Below, one piece after another: positions 12,159-23,001 of a DNA stretch of 64,000 nt (positions are counted from its first letter, which is position 1; the number at the start of each line of letters is the position of its first letter). The position numbers and the translations under genes are program-made. The notes below the pieces were generated by a model, which saw nothing but the letters and a program-made list of their open reading frames with translations, made no database searches and was not told the DNA's origin. The stretch comes from Cyanodermella asteris (taxonomy: Eukaryota; Ascomycota; Lecanoromycetes; Ostropales; Stictidaceae): contig UYJD01000001.1 of assembly GCA_900618795.1 (NCBI GenBank), forward strand, positions 2,781,269 to 2,845,268, read 5' to 3'.

Positions 12159-13186
12159 GGCGGGCAGGCGCTCAAAGAGCGATTCGTTCGGCCAGCCCAG
12201 GGAGAATCGCTACCGAATTATGGTGACTCAGGCTCGGTGCCTAGGGGAGGGAGAAGGACGGTTGGGACGACGTGGTCTCACGAGAACTCGATGGCAAGTC
12301 CGACGTACTGAAGATGCGGGAGGCAGCACACAAGCCGGCATGTTCACACACATAAGGAATCGCCAACGTGGAGGACCCAGAAGCCGCAGCCACAGCTGTG
12401 CAGCCACGTCCGTCGCATGCGCCACTGTGCCAAGGCTCCAGCCGGTACTTTTCCCACAGCTTTGTTGCTCTTCCTTCTTTTCCTCTTTACAGTCAACGCC
12501 AGCATCATATTTTGCCGGCCTTCGAGCAGTTCTACTCAATGAGCTCGGGGGCTCTTCCCGCTGGCGAAGAGCCAATCGCCCATTGCTGGGCACCCGTGTT
12601 TGAAGTGTCTTTCCGACTCTCCTGACGACCTGGGAATCAGCAGAGGCTATAAATCCATGCGTCCAGAATTTCTAATGAGCTCAACCAGTTCTGCCCAGGG
12701 CTTCGAAGGCGAAGCTCAATCTAGGATGCACACTACGGCAAGCTTCTCAATCTGACTGAGCTTGATGCCATGCTGGGATCCATGCTGTCGTAGGGTTTCC
12801 TTATGTACACATCCCGGTCAAGATTACAATTAGAACTTCTCCTCACAGAGCAACACCGCAGAATACTGCTGTGAGACTCATTGGAAAAAATGCAATTATT
12901 CTGAGAGGCTCTCATCCAGTAGTAAAAATACCATGGTACGGATCAATAATCGCAATAAGCTCTTCTCTCGCAAGACCAAAACCAAACAGCGCGGCTCTTT
13001 CATTGAGCCAAAGCGAACAGCAGATCCGCCCAGTCTTTTCGTAACACGTTGATAAACAAGAATACATCAAAGCCGTAGGAGCACCTGTCCTCGCAATTCC
13101 CACACACCACCGTGCACGGCTGTTATCGCTAACACTTGGCGTTGCGCTCCTTTGTTAAACCATCAACGCACTGATCAGGGTAGGGC
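12159..13186. other. SEC23 promoter and SIN3 3' region
   Basis: About 1 kb between SEC23 (start at 12158, minus) and the SIN3 stop (13187, minus). A TGACTCA element (bZIP/Gcn4-type) lies at 12224-12230, 66 bp from the SEC23 start codon. Nothing else is recognised; the open frames on both strands have no family features. Confidence 0.45.
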
Positions 13187-16100
13187 CTATCCCTCCATCA
13201 CCGCATCCTCACCGTCAACTTGAGGCTTTCCTTCGGCCACCTTCTCTTCAGCCTCCTCTTGATCTGTTTTCTTCTGTTCGGCAACATCATCAGCCGTTTG
13301 TTGCTCCGGCGCGGATGGAGCTACCGGTTCAGGAGCTGGCACAAGCCACTTCTCCGGCAGCTTGCCCGTCGCGAATAATGCCCATTCATTGTTGGCCTCC
13401 TTCAAGCTCTCGTCACCACCGAGCAGTTCTTTCGACATGTTGTGCAATATTAACCTAGGAGTCTGCGTCTGTGGGGGGCGACGTGAAGGCTTTTTAAGCC
13501 GAATGGCATCGTCGTGGACAAACCATTCGATACCGCCAGGTGCCCACCGCATGTGATACGAATCCTCAGCAAACTCGATGACCAGGTTTTCATAACTTGT
13601 GGGAGGAAGGAAGAACTGGTCCTTATCATCAGGCTCATTACGCTTAATGTTGGGATATCCGGCGCCAATATGCGGGACGCCTTCAGTCCAATCCATCATG
13701 GAGTAGGCTGTGGTGTAATAGCACCACTTCATGTGTGCTGTGGCATCATCCATGTCCAGGGTCGGCTCCGACCTGTTGAAGATTTGAACGGTGGCACGTT
13801 TCTGGTTGTCGAACCACGTGATTTTGTAGACATCGCCGTCCTTCGCCAGCTTTTCTGCCTGCTTACGGTAGAGAATCTCGGTCTTGGGACTGGTCTCGGC
13901 TTCTCTGCGGTTCTTATAGAAGAGGTTGATCATATCGTTGCTCCGATCCTTATTCTCGTTGCCGATGATTTGACCGACAAACTTTTCCGCCGCGCCAAGC
14001 ATCTTGTCGAAATTGTACATGGGCCAACCAGCGTAAAGGTAGTAACGACGAAGGATTTCCTCGAAATTAGTCATAGCCTTGTCATCGCTGCTCTTGAGAG
14101 TCTCCTCGGCCATTCTCAAGATCTGCGGGTATAACCTTGCAGACGGAGTAATGTCTTCGAAGATATCAGCGGGCGTGCGTTCGGCAATCGCCAACCGCTT
14201 GGCTGGCTTTTCCGCCATCGCTCGGCGCACGTTCTCCTTGGCGAGAGGTTCTTGTGCTTTGATTCGCGATAGACGGTCGTATATGATCTGAAAGACGCGG
14301 AAGAAACAGTAAATGCTGAAGTTCGCGTACAGCTTGAAGGCCGTGCGAGCAATTGGGGTTCCAAATTCCAATTTGTTACCGCCACTGCGACTCACACCCA
14401 TCCATTCCTCGCGAGAAATGTCCATCCTGTCAGCTTGCTCGGAAGGGGTGCCTGCAGAGGACTCTTCCTCCGCAGAGTCAGCAGCTGGGGTAGACTCTTT
14501 GCTGTCAGTCCGATCATTACCATGCTTGCCGCCAGTCAGGACCTGTTTGCGCATGCTCTGTTGTTGGCGTTTTCCGCCACGACCACGTCCACGAGAAGCC
14601 GTCTCCTCAGCTCCACTTGGCTCGTCTTCTGCCTCTTCGTTCGGCGGCGTAGCAATGCTAATATCTGCCAATCTGGCCTTCAGTGCAACCCCATCTATGC
14701 CAAAGAAATTGGTCACAAATGTGACAAGGAAATTCTCGACATGTTCGGGATGATCTTGTTTGATGTGCACATGGGTAAGGAAGAGGTGGCAAGTGTCGAA
14801 GAGGATCTCCTGGTCGACGAAGCTGTAGTCAAATTGATGGCGCGGGACGACCTGGCCAGTGCGCTTCAAGCGAAGTTGCTTCTGTTCCTCGAATTTCGCT
14901 AAGATGTCGGTCTGGAGGGCCTTTGATTGGATGAGTCTCTTGTTCTCCATCTTGGCAGTAAGGCCTTGATGGTCAAGCGACTTCCAGAACTGCTTGTGCG
15001 TTTGATCTCGCCAGATCTTCTCCCATTCGCGCTGGGCCTGTTTCCACTTCTCAAGCTTCTCCTTGAGACGGATGAGTAGGAATGGTGCCACTTTCGCAGG
15101 TCGTGCAAGCATGTCGTCGATGATCTTCTGACCAATTGTGCGCTCGTAGAGTTTCTTCACTACCCGCTGCCAGATAGTCTCGCTTTGTCCGCCCAGACCA
15201 GGAGGCAATTTGTAGGTGGCCTTTGATTCGTCACTCATGCCCGAAAGAGCATGGCAGATTGGCTCCAGAAGTTGGATCGTGCGACTTGCTGTCTCGATGT
15301 TGAAGTCGTAATCATGGCGCTCCTCTTCCATCCTGTGCATGGCCTCTTCGTGTGCGTTCTTTCTGTGCGCCACAAAGCCGGAATCTTCGCTTGCCCAGGT
15401 AGGATGGCTGGCCCATTCGTCATTCAGCACCTCGTAACACATTTCGTCGCGACCAGAGCATTTTGCCAGGCGCTCTCGCTTCGGCAACATCCTGTAGCTA
15501 GGACCAAGGCCGCGGCAATTAGACAGCGATACCTTCGTCGAGGACTGAACAGGTCTGTTTTCGATCACAGTGTCTTTTCCAGTCCACATGACCCATCTCT
15601 TGAAGAAGCCCATAAGATCTGGATTCGAGCCGAAAAAGCCGTGGCATTGATCGACAAGTTCGTTAACCCCAATCAAATCCATGTTGAAATGGTTCAGAAC
15701 CTTCAAGAATTCATTGAATGTAGACTTGTTGCCGATGAACTTCTTCACTCTTTCGAAAAAGGCAAACTCGTCCACAACACTTGCCGTCGAAGTAGGCGCA
15801 AGCGGGTGTGGAAGTTCTGGTACAAGACTCGGTGCTGGGGTTGCAACCTCTGGCTGGGCTGGCTTCGATGGGGCTACCTTGGGCTTTTTGCTTGCTGGTC
15901 CTTGCATGCCTCTGTCGCGTTCGTTTGAGGTCGCAATCTGACCAGCTGGGCCCTTTTCAGGTCCTCGCTGGCGCTTCTTATTATCCTTGGAGACGCTCGT
16001 TGGTGCGAAATTTCCTATTGGCGGCATCTTACTTTCTGGTCGAGGCGTCTGTGCCTGGCGATAAGTCGCCTCTCCTCTAAGATTGCTGGTCATTGGCTGC

Positions 16101-17821
16101 TCACGTTCTCGGGCCTCTTTCTGAGCCTGCGCGGCAGACTCGGGCAGGAATTGCTTGAAATCGTCCAGAAGATCCTGAGCACCACGAAATAGCTGCGTGA
16201 CTTGGGCATAGACATCCTGGATCGGCTTCGAGTCACGCTGGTAGAGCTGTAGAATTTCCAAGAATTGCTTGTAGACTTCGGGGTTCTGTGCAAAGCGGGT
16301 CTTGATTTTGTTCACGTAGCTGATCGCGTGATTGAACTCAACGGGCGGCTTCTTCTCGCCGGCCTGTTCCTGATCATACTGAGCCTGCGAAGGTGCCGGT
16401 GGTAAGGCTCTGGACTGCTGAGGAGACCGCTGCATCGCAGATAAGCCTGCAGGTCCAACTTCCCGAGCGACAGCAGCAGCATTTGAGAGCTGCGTAACGT
16501 TCTGTTCCTGGCGATGAGCTAGCGCAGCGTCCGCAGCGGTCATCTCCTCATCCTCAAGCCTTCGTTGTGGGCCCACGCCGTAGTCCGCATGCTGAATGCG
16601 ATGCTGACTGGGCGTGAATGGCCCGTTAGGTCCGAAGACGCCTTCAGACATCAGTCGAGCGCCATCGTCCATCGGAGCACCGTGTGTTGGATATTGCTGA
16701 CGTTGCAAAGGAGACCGAAGAAAGTTCTCATCCATCCGCTCATCGTCCATGTTCAAAGTATTATACACATGCGTTGCCGCCGGGGTCGTAACTCGAATGT
16801 TGTTGGGATCGTTATCCCAGCCTGCCTCAATTTTATAGCCTGGCGGCAGGAAGGTATTGAATCCCTGGATGAGCTGCGGATGTCCACTGAATAGTCTCGA
16901 TACTCGTGCAATGACTCCTGGCGTATCTATGGCTTGGCTCTTAAAGTCCTTCATGATGTCCAGAAACCTGTTGTAAACGTCGGGCTGGTCTTGGAAGCGC
17001 ACTTTCACCTGGTCGAGATATGTGAGAGCATCATTCAAGATCGGCTGCTGGCTCTGTGCGAGAGCTGAGTTGCCATTGATCTGTGGCCCACCAGGACCGG
17101 CTATGCCAGGCATTTGTTGTAAGACGCTTGCAGGGTGACCGCCGAAAGGTCCACGTAGAGGGTCCTGCCCTGGACCACCTGGAAAGGCGGTCGGAGGTCC
17201 TGTGGGAGCCCCCATAGGCCCAGGGAGATTCACATTCGGGTTGTTTCCGAGCAATCCACTCGGACCGTGCAGAGAGGCGCTGACTCGGGAAGCCATCGGC
17301 TGCTGCAGTGGTATGTTTGAGGCATGTGCCTCCGGAGGCGGCTGTCCAAGCATCCTCTGCTCCCTGTCCATGTGCTCTCGTCTCTGACGTTCTTCGGCTT
17401 CACGAGCATCCATTTCACTGTAAGCACGCTCTCGATCCCGCTCTTGAGCCAGCTGAGACAGGCCTGACAGGCCAAAGGCCGAGCCTTGCTGGGGAGGCGG
17501 TCCTGCGCTGTGCTGTGGTCCTCGACCCAGAGCTGTCGGGGACTGTTGTTGATGTTGTGGAAGGTAGTGTGAGGGCTGCTGAGGCGGAGACTGGGCAAGG
17601 CCAGCTAGTGTAGGCAGACCACCAGTTGGGTGCTGCTGGTGATACGCCCCTGGACCCGGAGGGGGCAAAGATGTGCCCATTGGCATCGGCTGGCCCTGAG
17701 GCATGTGCTGAGGGTTGTAACCAGAGTGTTGATGTTGCTGCTGGCCCTGATGCCCTTCTGATGGCGGGCCATGGTCTCTTTGCCCTCCTCCTGGCTGCCA
17801 CTGGCCGTCATTACGATCCAT
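13187..17821 (-). CDS. SIN3: Transcriptional co-repressor Sin3
   Basis: Sin3 is the scaffold of the Rpd3-type histone deacetylase complexes in the nucleus. The intronless frame encodes 1544 residues. The N-terminal ~250 residues are Gln/Pro/Gly/His-rich low complexity. Three paired amphipathic helix domains follow: PAH1 near residue 260 (DALTYLDQVKVRFQDQPDVY), PAH2 near 492 (AISYVNKIKTRFAQNPEVYK), PAH3 near 683 (FAFFERVKKFIGNKSTFNEF). Next comes the HDAC-interaction region, recognisable by CRGLGPSYRMLPKRE and the following LNDEWASHPTWASEDSGF, and the Sin3 C-terminal domain, including LYANFSIYCFFRVFQIIYDR. The tail is acidic (EEAEEKVAEGKPQVDGED). Length and order are normal for filamentous fungi. 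It is divergent from the FAS1 gene across 931 bp. Confidence 0.96.
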   Translation of the reverse strand: MDRNDGQWQPGGGQRDHGPPSEGHQGQQQHQHSGYNPQHMPQGQPMPMGTSLPPPGPGAYHQQHPTGGLPTLAGLAQSPPQQPSHYLPQHQQQSPTALGRGPQHSAGPPPQQGSAFGLSGLSQLAQERDRERAYSEMDAREAEERQRREHMDREQRMLGQPPPEAHASNIPLQQPMASRVSASLHGPSGLLGNNPNVNLPGPMGAPTGPPTAFPGGPGQDPLRGPFGGHPASVLQQMPGIAGPGGPQINGNSALAQSQQPILNDALTYLDQVKVRFQDQPDVYNRFLDIMKDFKSQAIDTPGVIARVSRLFSGHPQLIQGFNTFLPPGYKIEAGWDNDPNNIRVTTPAATHVYNTLNMDDERMDENFLRSPLQRQQYPTHGAPMDDGARLMSEGVFGPNGPFTPSQHRIQHADYGVGPQRRLEDEEMTAADAALAHRQEQNVTQLSNAAAVAREVGPAGLSAMQRSPQQSRALPPAPSQAQYDQEQAGEKKPPVEFNHAISYVNKIKTRFAQNPEVYKQFLEILQLYQRDSKPIQDVYAQVTQLFRGAQDLLDDFKQFLPESAAQAQKEAREREQPMTSNLRGEATYRQAQTPRPESKMPPIGNFAPTSVSKDNKKRQRGPEKGPAGQIATSNERDRGMQGPASKKPKVAPSKPAQPEVATPAPSLVPELPHPLAPTSTASVVDEFAFFERVKKFIGNKSTFNEFLKVLNHFNMDLIGVNELVDQCHGFFGSNPDLMGFFKRWVMWTGKDTVIENRPVQSSTKVSLSNCRGLGPSYRMLPKRERLAKCSGRDEMCYEVLNDEWASHPTWASEDSGFVAHRKNAHEEAMHRMEEERHDYDFNIETASRTIQLLEPICHALSGMSDESKATYKLPPGLGGQSETIWQRVVKKLYERTIGQKIIDDMLARPAKVAPFLLIRLKEKLEKWKQAQREWEKIWRDQTHKQFWKSLDHQGLTAKMENKRLIQSKALQTDILAKFEEQKQLRLKRTGQVVPRHQFDYSFVDQEILFDTCHLFLTHVHIKQDHPEHVENFLVTFVTNFFGIDGVALKARLADISIATPPNEEAEDEPSGAEETASRGRGRGGKRQQQSMRKQVLTGGKHGNDRTDSKESTPAADSAEEESSAGTPSEQADRMDISREEWMGVSRSGGNKLEFGTPIARTAFKLYANFSIYCFFRVFQIIYDRLSRIKAQEPLAKENVRRAMAEKPAKRLAIAERTPADIFEDITPSARLYPQILRMAEETLKSSDDKAMTNFEEILRRYYLYAGWPMYNFDKMLGAAEKFVGQIIGNENKDRSNDMINLFYKNRREAETSPKTEILYRKQAEKLAKDGDVYKITWFDNQKRATVQIFNRSEPTLDMDDATAHMKWCYYTTAYSMMDWTEGVPHIGAGYPNIKRNEPDDKDQFFLPPTSYENLVIEFAEDSYHMRWAPGGIEWFVHDDAIRLKKPSRRPPQTQTPRLILHNMSKELLGGDESLKEANNEWALFATGKLPEKWLVPAPEPVAPSAPEQQTADDVAEQKKTDQEEAEEKVAEGKPQVDGEDAVMEG

Positions 17822-18752
17822 GTTGGATCGCTAGGTTGAACTCCGGGACCAAGAAATCGCACAACTCTCACCACATGTCAGCGAATGGACAGAATACAAA
17901 AGGAGAAGACGTTCGAATCGCTGAGAACAACCTGCAAGTTGTCGACTCACTTGTATGATGCTGGACGACGTAGCGATCACAGCCACAAATCTGCGTCGGC
18001 TGCGGAGCCGACGGCCGAAGGGGAATGAACAACGGTTCCAATACGGCCTTGTCCAGAGGACGTCAAACCATCCCTGATAGATCCAGAATTTGGTATAGAG
18101 CTACTGTTCACCCCTGCGACGAGAGTTTGCTTGGTGAGGGGGAAAGAAGCTCGATGCTGAGTGAGGTGATGCTGTTGGAACAGGATCGTGAAGCGCGTTC
18201 GCACAGGCTCGACAGGATGCGCCAGACGATGATGTTCGGCACTGAACCCCGAAACAGTCACCTGACAAGCATGCTGCCGGACAAAGCCGACGTCAATGAG
18301 CAGGGTAGAATGGATACCTACTACGTACCTAGGAACCCACCTCTAATGACGCTGGGGCTGTTGTTCACAGATCGCGACACCTGTCGCTGAGTCTATAACA
18401 CAAACAGCTCCAGAGGCAATCTATTATATACCCAGCATAGATAGCAGCATATATATTGACGGACTGGACTCAGCTGTTGAGACAGTACCGAAGCTACGTC
18501 ACAGCTTTGCCCCCGGTCCTCCAGCTGGTGTTCACGCACCCAAGGAAGCCTGAGCGTCGCCTGACCAACATCAGCAAAACCTCTATCGACCCGCCAACTC
18601 ACGTCTATCTTACCCAAACAATCGGTCTTCGCAGACATCCCTACCTGCCTATCTACCTATCGAAAGCCGCTGAAGACAACCGCATTCCAACCCACTCCAA
18701 CAACAGCCTCTGACTCTCCCATCAAAGTCACCGTCTCCCCAGGCACCATACC
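17822..18752. promoter_or_regulatory. Divergent promoter region of SIN3 and the FAS1 gene
   Basis: 931 bp between two divergent start codons. Short TACCTA-type tracts occur (about 18315-18335 and 18643-18660). No conserved open frame was recognised. Promoter function is inferred from position. Confidence 0.4.
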
Positions 18753-19400
18753 ATGCGCCTCTCGCGCTCCACACTCATCACCACAGCCCTCGGACTCAGC
18801 ACCCTCACCGGCCTAACCTACGCCTCCCAACTCCCTCCCCAAAGACCCCTCAAAATGTCGTCGTCCTCCTCCTCCTCCTCGGACCCGCAAAACCAGTCCC
18901 CCACAATCGCCTCCAGCACCTCCCCACTCCTCCTCTCCGACACCCTGTCCGCCCAACGCTCCCTCAGCATCTTCTCCTCGCTCGCCCGCGACGACACCCT
19001 CTCGGCCGGCGCCTTCTCCGCCTCCGGATCCTACACCGTCGTCCTCGCGCCGATCAATTCCGCGATAAAAGCGCTCGAGCACCGGCCCTGGGAGGATCCG
19101 GACGAGGCGAGCGCGTCGGGCGGGGAAGCGTATAAAGGGGACGGTGGAGCTGAGAGGGCGGAGAGGAATATGCGGAGATGGGTGCAGGGGTGTTTGGTCG
19201 TGGTGGAGGGGAAGGGGGAGTGTAAGGAGGGGGAGAAGTTGATGAGGGGGATGGAGAAGGGGGCGCAGACGGAGGTTTGGTGGAAGGTTGATGAGGAGGG
19301 TAAGCAGGTTATCATGCCTGAGAAGATTGTTGTGCAGGGGGTGGTTAGTCGGGTTGCGAATGGAGAGGTTTGGGCTTTGGAAGGGACGTTTTCAAAGTGA
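18753..19400 (+). CDS. FAS1 (fasciclin) domain protein
   Basis: A single exon of 215 residues. It begins with a hydrophobic leader (STLITTALGLSTLTGLTYAS) and a poly-Ser stretch coded by a TCC repeat near 18860-18880. One FAS1-like domain follows: strand/helix DTLSAQRSLSIFSSLARDD, the conserved YTVVLAPINSAIKAL (H1-type box), a variable loop, and VVQGVVSRVANGEVWALEGT (H2-type box). It resembles the small fungal FAS1 proteins related to Mug57; these are usually secretory or vacuolar/surface proteins with adhesive or unknown roles. The leader could be a signal peptide or a signal anchor. Function is otherwise unknown. Confidence 0.82.
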   Translation: MRLSRSTLITTALGLSTLTGLTYASQLPPQRPLKMSSSSSSSSDPQNQSPTIASSTSPLLLSDTLSAQRSLSIFSSLARDDTLSAGAFSASGSYTVVLAPINSAIKALEHRPWEDPDEASASGGEAYKGDGGAERAERNMRRWVQGCLVVVEGKGECKEGEKLMRGMEKGAQTEVWWKVDEEGKQVIMPEKIVVQGVVSRVANGEVWALEGTFSK

Positions 19401-20112
19401 ATATGGTTCTTTGAAGATATACACAAGATTAATGATTCCATGAACTATAGAGGCGCGGTTGAGTTATTGAGCTGGATCCTCAAACATCAAAGCAGATGCA
19501 ATTAGGTGAACAGATATATCTGAAGATTTGTTTCGCTAGCCACTCACGTGTACTTTGCTGCAGCGTAGTGCCGTTGACACAGACAGTCAATGCCGCTAAC
19601 TGTCACACAGGACAGCTAGCATGTGCAGTCTAGCATCGAATCACGTCAACATGGATATATGACCTTTGAGCCAGAGGCACGTACAGACAGTGTGTAAATT
19701 TGTACAATTGCTTACGACTTCTATGGAGTTGCGCAGCTTCAGTGCGACCCGTTCCAGTCTAGGCTCTATGCTCTCGGCCAGAAAACAGCACCAGACTATT
19801 GCAAACATATCCACCCTCTCTTCTAGCTTTATCTTTGGGTTGCCACGAACATCATCATCGTCCGACAGCAGGTCAAACGACGATCTTGTAATAAGACCAC
19901 CTCGGAACAAAGAGAAGTCATGCTCTGCTCGTAACCTGACGAACTCCTCCTCTTTTGTGCAAATGCTGCTCGACCCATGATGCAACTTTACCCATACCCT
20001 CATCGGTACCAATAATACTCCAGAATCAGCCTTCCAATCAAGGCCTCTCTATTGAAGACAACGCCGTACGCCGTGCTGGTGCATAACATAAGGTCAAACT
20101 CAATTGGCCACC
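19401..20112. other. Convergent spacer with no supported gene
   Basis: 712 bp between the FAS1 gene and AGC1 3' ends. Minus 19641-20012 is open for 123 codons and has a plausible acidic segment, but it lacks a convincing start or family motif, so I do not call it. Confidence 0.4.
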
Positions 20113-22407
20113 TTACGCAGACTCGGTACTTTTGCTACCGAGAACTTTTGAGCGAACGCTCAGCCAACCGCGAACCTTGGTAGGGTCTGGCTTTCCAAAG
20201 TTCTCGTCCAGATCCAGAATGATTTTAAGTGCGTTGCGGCTGCGAAGGTAGGGAAGTGGCGCTTTCGCTTCGTGAAGTCCGACACCTGGCTCGATCGCAC
20301 TGGTGCCCTCGGGACGAGGACCGTGGTCACCGCCAGGAAGTGGGAGCAGATTCTGTAGAACCTCATATGCTGCGAGCGTGAAACCGAATTGCGGGGAAGA
20401 ACGCAAGATACGAGCGGGACCACCCTTGAAGAATGCCTTGAAGCCTTCCTCCTTGTAGATGGTAGAAGCCGCGTGGCGTAGACCGTTGTACTTTGTCTCG
20501 CCCTTGCGGGCCTCGACTTGCAAACGAGTCTTGATCACGTCGCAAGGCGTGGTCAGATACGCTGCAGGCATTCCGGCAATGGCACCTGCGGTGAGGAGCT
20601 GTACCACGCCAAGCTTCTTGGTCGGGCTCTCGCCAAAGAAGTCTTTCTTCAAATGAGCGTATGTCGGGAAGTAGATGGCGGAGAAAGGGCCGTCACGAAG
20701 CAAGCAAGCCGAAGCACCCTTGTAGAGGCCCATCAGACCCAAGTTTCTGACAATCCACATTGCGGAGCGCTTAGGGACATCAGATGTCTTAGCAATCTCT
20801 CCCTGCACTTGCAGACGGATCTTGACAATTTCGAGAGGATTGGTGAAGATGACCTGGCAGAAACCTGCCGTACCTCCAGCGAGCATCTCGTAGCCGAACT
20901 TGATGTTACCAGTCTCCTTGTCGGTGAGCTTGCCTCGAACGAGATCGTTCACAGTCAGCTTGATAGCCTTCTCGGGAGCGACACCAATAAGCTGGGGAAC
21001 AACGCCAGCGTAGAAGCCGAAGAAGCCTTCCTTCGCAAGAATTTTCCTGGCACAGTCAAGCGAGTTGTTGTACATCATCTGTCCGACACGCGCACTTCGT
21101 TGATTCTGCATACGGGTCTTGACAAGATCAATTGGATAGACCATGAAAGCGCCAAAAGCACCTGCAATCGATCCGAGCGCGAAGTGGTGGGCGGACTCGA
21201 GCAAGCTGTTGAGGAAAGCTTTCGTGTTGCTGACGGCCTTCGTAGCTTGTTGTGAGACGCCAGTCGAGAGATCGTAGGCACTGCGCCATGATGCATCGAG
21301 AACGCGGGAGAAGTCCGAAACGGACAGGCGGCCCGACGGTGCTTCGAGACCTGCGAAGTGGAAGAGGATGTCGGCCTCCATGGGTGTAAACAAGGAGAAA
21401 CGAGTGAGACGTGCGGACTCGTTCAGAAAATCGGTTCTTGTGATCTTGCCATCCTCGCTCTTTTGTGCTGCGTTCTGAATAATCAAGTCAATGAGGTCCA
21501 TTTCCCGCATGACGTTCTGGAATGCTCGGACGTTTGCATAAGAGATTTTCGATCCGACAGAGATATTGCAGAGTGTGTGGAGGTTGTCAAGCAGATGGTC
21601 AGAGAGCTTGTGCCTGGAAGTTTCGAGGATGATGCGCTGAAAGTCCTCCGGCTCGATATATCCATCTCCATCCTTGTCGAAGTGGTGGAAAGCTTGTCTT
21701 ATCCTTTCTCCCTGAAGACCTCTGAGAAGCTGACTGAACATGGCGTAGGTCAGATCATCTACATAGTGAACGTTAGTTGAACAGTCAACGCAAAAAATAG
21801 AGCGATGGGCTCCCAAAGCAGACACTAGTCCCACGCTATGGGACCTGCGGTGTACGCTAGGAGAAAACGAGGGGCAGTATCAGGGGCTTACGTACGTCTG
21901 TTCTTCTTGCCGCCAATGTATAGCGAAGCCCATTCACAGTTCCAGTCGAAAGGTATATTCTCGGGACCGCGGTTGGCATTGAAGAGCTTGGTGAACTTGT
22001 CAAACTTGACCGATCCCGTGCCATCCTCATCAAAGAATCTAAATGCAATCTCGTATTCTGCATCTGGTTTCGCGAGGAGGTTGTCGAAGAAACCCCAGTC
22101 CTGTAGGCTGACCTTTCCGGTCCTTCTCCGATCGGCAACGTGGAATAGAATGCTGTACTGCTCGCGCTTGATCTTGTGCTGTTCGCTGTCAGCGTGTTTT
22201 CGCATGTATACGTCCTTCCGTTCTTACGTAGTCTTCCTCTTGCGGCGCAATGGCGTTGACAAAGTCGTCCTCGGTCATGTACAGCTCGCCGCTCTCCTCG
22301 TCCTTACGGGCATGCTTCTTAAAGACGGCTTTCGCCTGGACGGTCAGCTGCGGCTCGATAGTAGTTCCGAGCAGCGACTCCTTGACAGCCTCTTTAACGG
22401 TCGCCAT
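20113..22407 (-). CDS. AGC1: Mitochondrial aspartate/glutamate carrier with EF-hands
   Basis: This inner-membrane carrier exchanges mitochondrial aspartate for cytosolic glutamate and so supports the malate-aspartate shuttle. Deduced exons are 22407-22228, 22178-21896 and 21758-20113, giving 702 residues. The N-terminal half has EF-hand-like units, including the canonical loop DKDGDGYIEPED and a degenerate RFFDEDGTGSVKF. The C-terminal half has three solute-carrier repeats with signature motifs PIDLVKTRMQ, PLEIVKIRLQ and PCDVIKTRLQ, plus a short extra tail. The overall plan is that of aralar/citrin, the calcium-regulated form, rather than the shorter yeast Agc1. It is divergent from QRI7 across 594 bp. 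Confidence 0.95.
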
Positions 22408-23001
22408 GGCGCCGAGACGGGATCCCCAACTGTCAAAACGCGAGGTGAGGTCGGGATAAGATATTTCTAAGAGAGCGGATAAGCTCCGAAACTCGCGTTC
22501 GATGCCGAGGCGTCAAGTGAAAACAGCAACGGACGACGGAGGCGATGCTGGTGCTGTTCTCGTGCCTGCAGAGGGGAAACCAAGTGAGCGACGGGGCTGC
22601 AAACGATAGCAGCGAGAGCGAGGGATGGGAGGCCGTGGGGAAGAGTAAGTGGTGAGAAAGCGTGGTTGCGATTACGGTTGCTGTCCCCAAGAGTCTTGAA
22701 GCTATCCCTGTGGCAGCGAAATCTTTAGCGCTTGCTGCCAAGGCCGCTTCGGGGAGTCGAGAGTTGCACTCAGATCCACCACTGCCAGCAATCAGCAATC
22801 ATCTCTGCGTACAGATTGCTGAACATCAGCCGGTCGTTGTGCCATCACTAGTGCTCGTGCTCCTTCCGGTCCGGCGGATCGACGGAACTTGTCGGTCGCC
22901 CGCATGTATTTGCCCAGCCTCAGGCATACTCTACTCTACCCTGTGCCTTTCTTCAGCTATCTTGATCGGGACGGCACGGCTGCTCCTATCGACACAAACC
23001 A
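22408..23001. promoter_or_regulatory. Bidirectional promoter region of AGC1 and QRI7
   Basis: 594 bp between divergent start codons of two nuclear genes for mitochondrial proteins. No clear TATA box. No further gene is supported on either strand. Confidence 0.45.

Noticed and set aside
13514-15928. Plus-strand frames of 146-225 codons inside SIN3
   Set aside because: Antisense shadows of SIN3 with no start context or family features.
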